Source: CAYNNP01 sp964398215
GTDB taxonomy: Bacteria > Planctomycetota > Planctomycetia > Pirellulales > Pirellulaceae
Reading direction: 5' to 3'
Length of the DNA: 54,427 nucleotides
Assembly (NCBI GenBank): GCA_964398215.1
Contig: CAYNNP010000014.1
Location: forward strand, 1 to 54,427
A program made the position numbers and the translations under genes. Below, in pieces: positions 50,945 through 54,427 of the stretch. Position 1 is the first letter of the stretch. Every line of letters begins with the position of its first letter. Under the pieces are notes generated by a model, which was not told the origin of the DNA, made no database searches, and saw nothing but the letters and a program-made list of their open reading frames with translations.

Positions 50945-51544
50945 ATGGCCGACGATAGCTACGATGACGATGAGGTTGAGCGGCTTCAGTCCCGCACCTC
51001 GCTTTGGACGCAAAACCACGGCAATCTTTTGCTGGCCGTTGCCGGGATCATTTTTTCTGCTGGTGCCATCTGGCTCTTGTACCAGCAGCATCGAGCAAGT
51101 ATGCGGCCAGTTCGATTTCCTGATGGAAGAGCGATCGTTCAGGTCCAGGATAATAGGATCGGGGTTGATGGTGCGCCGGACCGGTTGAAGATCAACATCA
51201 CAGGTGCTGCCAACGACAAGGGCGCTTTGATGTTGGCGGTCTACGATTCGCCGGCCAGTTTTCAGACCGGTCAAGCTTTGATCAAGGACCAAGCCAAAAT
51301 CGTCAATGGAGAAGTCATCTGGATGGTTCCAAAAACAGTCTTGCCAGACTCATTCGCAATCAAGGCTTACCATGACGAAAACAGCGACGGCAAACTAAAC
51401 CAACATGGACTGACTGGTATACCCACCGAACGCTACGGGTTTTCGAAAGACGCTCGCGGCGCTTTTGGTCCGCCAAGCTACGCTGATGCGATGATTGAAA
51501 TTTCCGACTTGGAAAAGAATCCGATCACGATTGTGATTCGTTAA
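50945..51544 (+). CDS. DUF2141 protein with N-terminal membrane anchor
   Basis: A 199-residue protein. It has an acidic N-terminus, a transmembrane helix (about residues 25-48, LLLAVAGIIFSAGAIWLLYQQ) and a DUF2141 domain: NKGALMLAVYDS-like, AIKAYHDENSDGKLNQ, GIPTERYGFSKDARGAFGPPSYADAMIEI, the family's C-terminal signature (in overview). AAAGGAG lies 8 bases before the ATG at 50945. The function is unknown. It is divergent from the ABC operon and is followed by the third dispersed hairpin repeat. Confidence 0.85.
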   Translation: MADDSYDDDEVERLQSRTSLWTQNHGNLLLAVAGIIFSAGAIWLLYQQHRASMRPVRFPDGRAIVQVQDNRIGVDGAPDRLKINITGAANDKGALMLAVYDSPASFQTGQALIKDQAKIVNGEVIWMVPKTVLPDSFAIKAYHDENSDGKLNQHGLTGIPTERYGFSKDARGAFGPPSYADAMIEISDLEKNPITIVIR

Positions 51545-51575
51545 GGTCGGCTCGTGAAATAAGTGCAACGGTGAA

Positions 51576-51691
51576 GCGTTTGTTGATTTACTGAGCCGCA
51601 GGGCGATAGCCCCGGTTTCGAGCGCAACCAGTCCGTCAGTAACCGTGGCCAGCGGCTTACAAAAATATGCCACGCAAATAATCAAGGCGTT
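51576..51691. repeat. Dispersed hairpin repeat, copy 3
   Basis: It shares TTGTTGATTTACTGAGCCG (51580-51598) and AAAAATATGCCACGCAAATA (51661-51680) exactly with copy 2, and the GGCGATAGCCCCGGTT arm with copy 1. Its right inner arm is decayed (AACCGTGGCCAGCGGCTT), so its hairpin is imperfect. It lies between the convergent DUF2141 and zinc-ribbon genes. Confidence 0.85.
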
Positions 51692-51739
51692 AACGAGTTT
51701 CGTTGCGGCAGAGTGGATTTCCACAATTGGCCGCAAATC

Positions 51740-52777
51740 CTAACGTGCTGTGACGGTGCGTATCGACAGCAGCGAGTCGTACCATTCATTGGGCTCGGTA
51801 ATGTCTTCCTCGTCTTCGTCGTACCCGTTGTATCGCCCCGAGAATTTGGCTGCGATCTTGCGTCCTTCGCCCATCGCAAGCATGTAGTATGTGAAGTTGA
51901 TTCCGCGATAAGTTTCTCTCTCGTGGTAACGAAAAATGACTGCAGGCATGCCGTCAATCGAGACGCGTTTGCCCTCAACTTTTAGATTTGGGTCGACTTC
52001 CAATCCTCGTACACTTCTAAATGACGCCTTTGACAAATCGTTTGGCGGAATCGAAATCCGGGTAGTCGTTGAACTGGGAATGAACGCCAATGTGAACTGA
52101 TACCCTTCCTTGGTTTGGCGGCGATAGATTGTGTATCCCCGATTGTTGATTTCTTTTGTTGGGTCGTTGAATCCACGCGGCAACTCGACACTATAGCCCT
52201 CATTGAAATACGCCATCTGAGTGGTCGCCGCCGTCTCGTCCTGGACCTCAGCGGTTTCTGCCACTTCCTGTTCTGGCTCCGCCACAAGATCTTTGATGAT
52301 CAGTGCCCCCACCACAACGATTAGTCCCAGCACGCTAGCGACGGCCGTGTACAAGATCGCTTTGTCAGAATATTTGCTGGGCTTTCGCGAAGTCTGGCGT
52401 TTGGCTTGATAGGGATGATTGAAGTCGCCGGAACTCGGAGCGTTTGCCGATGCAAGCGGGCCTGATGGAAAGACGGGGTTGGTTGGGATTGTGGGAATTT
52501 TTGGCGCCGATGGGTCGGGAATCCGCATCAGGTGCTGGCACTCAGGACAACAAAACTCGCTCGTCGCTTCTGGAATGCGACACTGATTTCCACAGACGCA
52601 TTTGACCAGAACCCCCGACTCCTCTGGCTTGGGCGCTGGTGCCGATTTGACTTCTGGTTTGCCGATACTTTCGGGTACCACGACAACTTCGTTACATCCG
52701 CCGCAGCGAATTTTCTTGCCAAGAAACTCTTTCGAGATCGGCAATTGCTCGTTGCAATGAGGACACGGAATCTGCAT
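51740..52777 (-). CDS. Membrane protein with two zinc ribbons
   Basis: A 345-residue protein. Zinc ribbon 1 is CPHC...CGGC (Cys5, Cys8, Cys25, Cys28); a second, degenerate ribbon follows (Cys59, Cys61, Cys65, Cys75, Cys76, Cys79). A Pro/Ser-rich linker leads to a single transmembrane helix (about residues 140-161, LYTAVASVLGLIVVVGALII) and an acidic linker, then an extracytoplasmic beta domain that I do not recognise. A similar layout of zinc ribbon plus membrane anchor plus variable domain is common in planctomycetes, to my recollection. Function unknown. Confidence 0.78.
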   Translation of the reverse strand: MQIPCPHCNEQLPISKEFLGKKIRCGGCNEVVVVPESIGKPEVKSAPAPKPEESGVLVKCVCGNQCRIPEATSEFCCPECQHLMRIPDPSAPKIPTIPTNPVFPSGPLASANAPSSGDFNHPYQAKRQTSRKPSKYSDKAILYTAVASVLGLIVVVGALIIKDLVAEPEQEVAETAEVQDETAATTQMAYFNEGYSVELPRGFNDPTKEINNRGYTIYRRQTKEGYQFTLAFIPSSTTTRISIPPNDLSKASFRSVRGLEVDPNLKVEGKRVSIDGMPAVIFRYHERETYRGINFTYYMLAMGEGRKIAAKFSGRYNGYDEDEEDITEPNEWYDSLLSIRTVTAR

Positions 52778-52904
52778 TCATGAACTTGAATTCGAGGAAC
52801 AGTGAAGACTTCGCATTGTCGCACGAAGCATCACGGATTGCTACAGGCAGGCGAATAGTGACCTCATTGATGCCAAATGAGAGCCCCCATTATGGCTACT
52901 TGCG

Positions 52905-54008
52905 TTATGCAATGGCCTTGATTGTTTTTGCAACCAGCGGGCGCTGTTTGAATTTGGCCCATTGCGACCGCAGCAGCTTTGAAGCGGGTTGCTCGAATCG
53001 ATAGGTGATCAAAGCACTCAAGGCAATCATCGCCAATGTGCCAATTGTGAATGCAACAATGGAGTTAACACCGATCGTTTCCATCCAGTGGATCAAGACC
53101 GTTCCCAGGTTGTTGTGGAACAAGTACAGGGAGTACGAAATCGACCCAATGAACACCAATGGTTTCAGTCGCAGCACCGGCAATTTCCCAAATGCACTCA
53201 GCCCTAATAGCGCCAACAAGATGACAGTGACTACTGGGTTGTGGTGCTTCTGATCGATGACATGAAAGGCAACGGCGCTGGCAAAGATCCCCAGGCTATT
53301 GTGGCTTAACGTGCCCCGTTTGATCTTGATTTCGTGTAGCAGAATACCGATCGAAAACAGTGGCATCCAGCGGAAGAAACACAGTCGATCGACAAACGCA
53401 AAACATTCGCCAAACGTTGTACCGGAATAATGTTGTTGAATGAACTGGTTGCCAAGTCCACCGATGACGCACATCGCAAGGACAAACATCATCGTGCTCA
53501 TGAGTGGCTGATACAACCGTTTGGATCGAAGTAGATACAGTAGAAAACCGTAAAACAACACTTCAACCATCAGCGTCCATGTCACAGGCTCCATGCACTC
53601 TGCGCCGAACAACTGTGGCATGATCGTCAGATTGGCCAACGTTCCACCCACCGTCACATCTTGCTGCAACATTGGAAACATGGACAACAAAACGACGTTG
53701 AATAGTACAATCAGCCAAAAAGAAGGAACAATCCGAATGGCGCGTCCTACCGCAAAGTCAGCTGATGTAGGTTTCTTGCGTAGTAATGCGAATAGGTTGA
53801 CGAACCCGCTGAGCATGAAGAAAAGCTGTACGCCGTATTTGCCAAAGGGAAACATGACCCCCAGCGGAGAATCAAAACCATACTTGGAGGAGTAAACCCA
53901 AGTGAAATGGAAAAGCAACAAGTTGAGCGCCGCGATCGCGCGCAAGACGTCTAACTCGACAATGCGAGATGATTTCTTGTTAACGGGTATTGCGTTCGAA
54001 TCTGTCAC
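52905..54008 (-). CDS. Acyltransferase 3 family membrane protein
   Basis: A 367-residue membrane acyltransferase. IVELDVLRAIAALNLLLFHFTW is the family's N-terminal motif (conserved Arg and His), followed by FPFGKYGVQLFFMLSGFV and about ten hydrophobic segments; SISYSLYLFHNNLGTVLI is the late conserved helix. Family members acylate sugars or lipids at the cytoplasmic membrane, such as O-antigen or lipopolysaccharide. The start is a GTG at 54008. The final residues are basic. No neighbour identifies a substrate. Confidence 0.9.
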   Translation of the reverse strand: MTDSNAIPVNKKSSRIVELDVLRAIAALNLLLFHFTWVYSSKYGFDSPLGVMFPFGKYGVQLFFMLSGFVNLFALLRKKPTSADFAVGRAIRIVPSFWLIVLFNVVLLSMFPMLQQDVTVGGTLANLTIMPQLFGAECMEPVTWTLMVEVLFYGFLLYLLRSKRLYQPLMSTMMFVLAMCVIGGLGNQFIQQHYSGTTFGECFAFVDRLCFFRWMPLFSIGILLHEIKIKRGTLSHNSLGIFASAVAFHVIDQKHHNPVVTVILLALLGLSAFGKLPVLRLKPLVFIGSISYSLYLFHNNLGTVLIHWMETIGVNSIVAFTIGTLAMIALSALITYRFEQPASKLLRSQWAKFKQRPLVAKTIKAIA

Positions 54009-54427
54009 GGCGGCTACATTCTCTGGAGGGATTCCTCGAAAGTATGCAACTCATTTTCCAGCAACATCCAAAAAATTTGGGTGACAAACCCCAAAATTGT
54101 GATTTCAGTTCGATCGCTGAACAACAACGTCCAAAACGTTGTTTTTTGGCAACAGAATTGATCATAGTGATGCCTTAACGCAACACGCTTGGTCATGACC
54201 GTATGGCTTGAGCACCGCAAAGATTTGGATTTGGAATCGCTGATTTGCAGATTGCAGTTGAATTGGATTCAAGCTTGGATCCGTCTATGACTCGGCAAAA
54301 ATCGTTGTTTTCACGGTAACTACATCTGATTTCGATTGTAGGTAATAGTTCACTGTTGTTACGAACCGATCACCAAACAAAGTGACGGCTACTTTCGGTT
54401 ACAGTGTCCCAGCTGCGGCGAACTCCG
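54009..54427. other. Unassigned window end
   Basis: 419 bases with no convincing complete gene. At the very end a plus-strand frame from about 54345 reads VHCCYEPITKQSDGYFRL then QCPSCGEL, a possible zinc-ribbon start continuing outside the window, but there is no clear start codon. Otherwise nothing recognised. Confidence 0.4.

Overview
The window looks like a chromosomal segment of a planctomycete of the Pirellulales (Rhodopirellula-like) group. The evidence is family content: a cytochrome-c/DUF1549/DUF1553 protein followed by a Tat-exported DUF1501 protein, a DUF1080 protein, a formylglycine sulfatase, a BlaI regulator with a giant M56 membrane peptidase, TadE/TadG-like proteins, a small Cys-rich lipoprotein, and a short LRR-like protein with an N-terminal 'FSIRAILI' membrane anchor. 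Assignment to a genus is not possible from the sequence alone. No rRNA, tRNA, CRISPR array, phage or intact insertion sequence was seen. Genes sit in small groups on both strands.

Layout. 1-4.5 kb: end of an unknown gene, moeA, an exported thioredoxin/MsrA-like fusion, a Gfo/Idh oxidoreductase and a PHP phosphatase. 4.5-12.3 kb (minus strand): prolyl oligopeptidase, a 1191-residue AsmA-like protein and RNase Y. 12.8-19.5 kb: tilS, a sulfatase, then blaI-M56 with a candidate BlaI operator (TACATTTGTA) between the sulfatase and blaI. 20.2-24.4 kb: a Cys-rich lipoprotein with a strong terminator, then cysE, an iron alcohol dehydrogenase, a ThiF/MoeB-like E1 and a CysO-like ubiquitin-fold sulfur carrier, which together suggest thiocarboxylate-dependent cysteine synthesis. 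24.5-29.8 kb (minus): two exported proteins of unknown function (one a long coiled coil) and a TadE-TadG/VWA-TadE operon. 30-36.9 kb: a GlmU-like protein, a HEAT-like exported protein and the DUF1549/DUF1553-DUF1501 pair. 37-41.5 kb (minus): a methyltransferase-like protein, an LRR-like protein, a DUF1080 protein, an Rpn-type nuclease remnant, phosphatidylserine decarboxylase and a Rieske protein. 41.8-48.6 kb: a B12-binding radical SAM protein, panB, pgl, trxA and an SF1 helicase. 48.7-54.4 kb: an ABC exporter pair, a DUF2141 protein, a zinc-ribbon membrane protein and an acyltransferase-3 protein.

The most interesting non-coding signal is a dispersed hairpin repeat present three times (near 24.45, 36.96 and 51.63 kb). 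Every copy lies between two convergent genes, and one copy has perfect 16-bp terminal inverted repeats. A different 34-35-bp tandem repeat lies at 30.0 kb. Several perfect or near-perfect palindromes occur in promoter-sized gaps, notably a 22-bp perfect palindrome at 27.6 kb. The most interesting protein-coding signals are the CysE/E1/CysO-like cluster, an E1 that seems to lack canonical ATP/metal-binding aspartates, and the exported thioredoxin-MsrA fusion.
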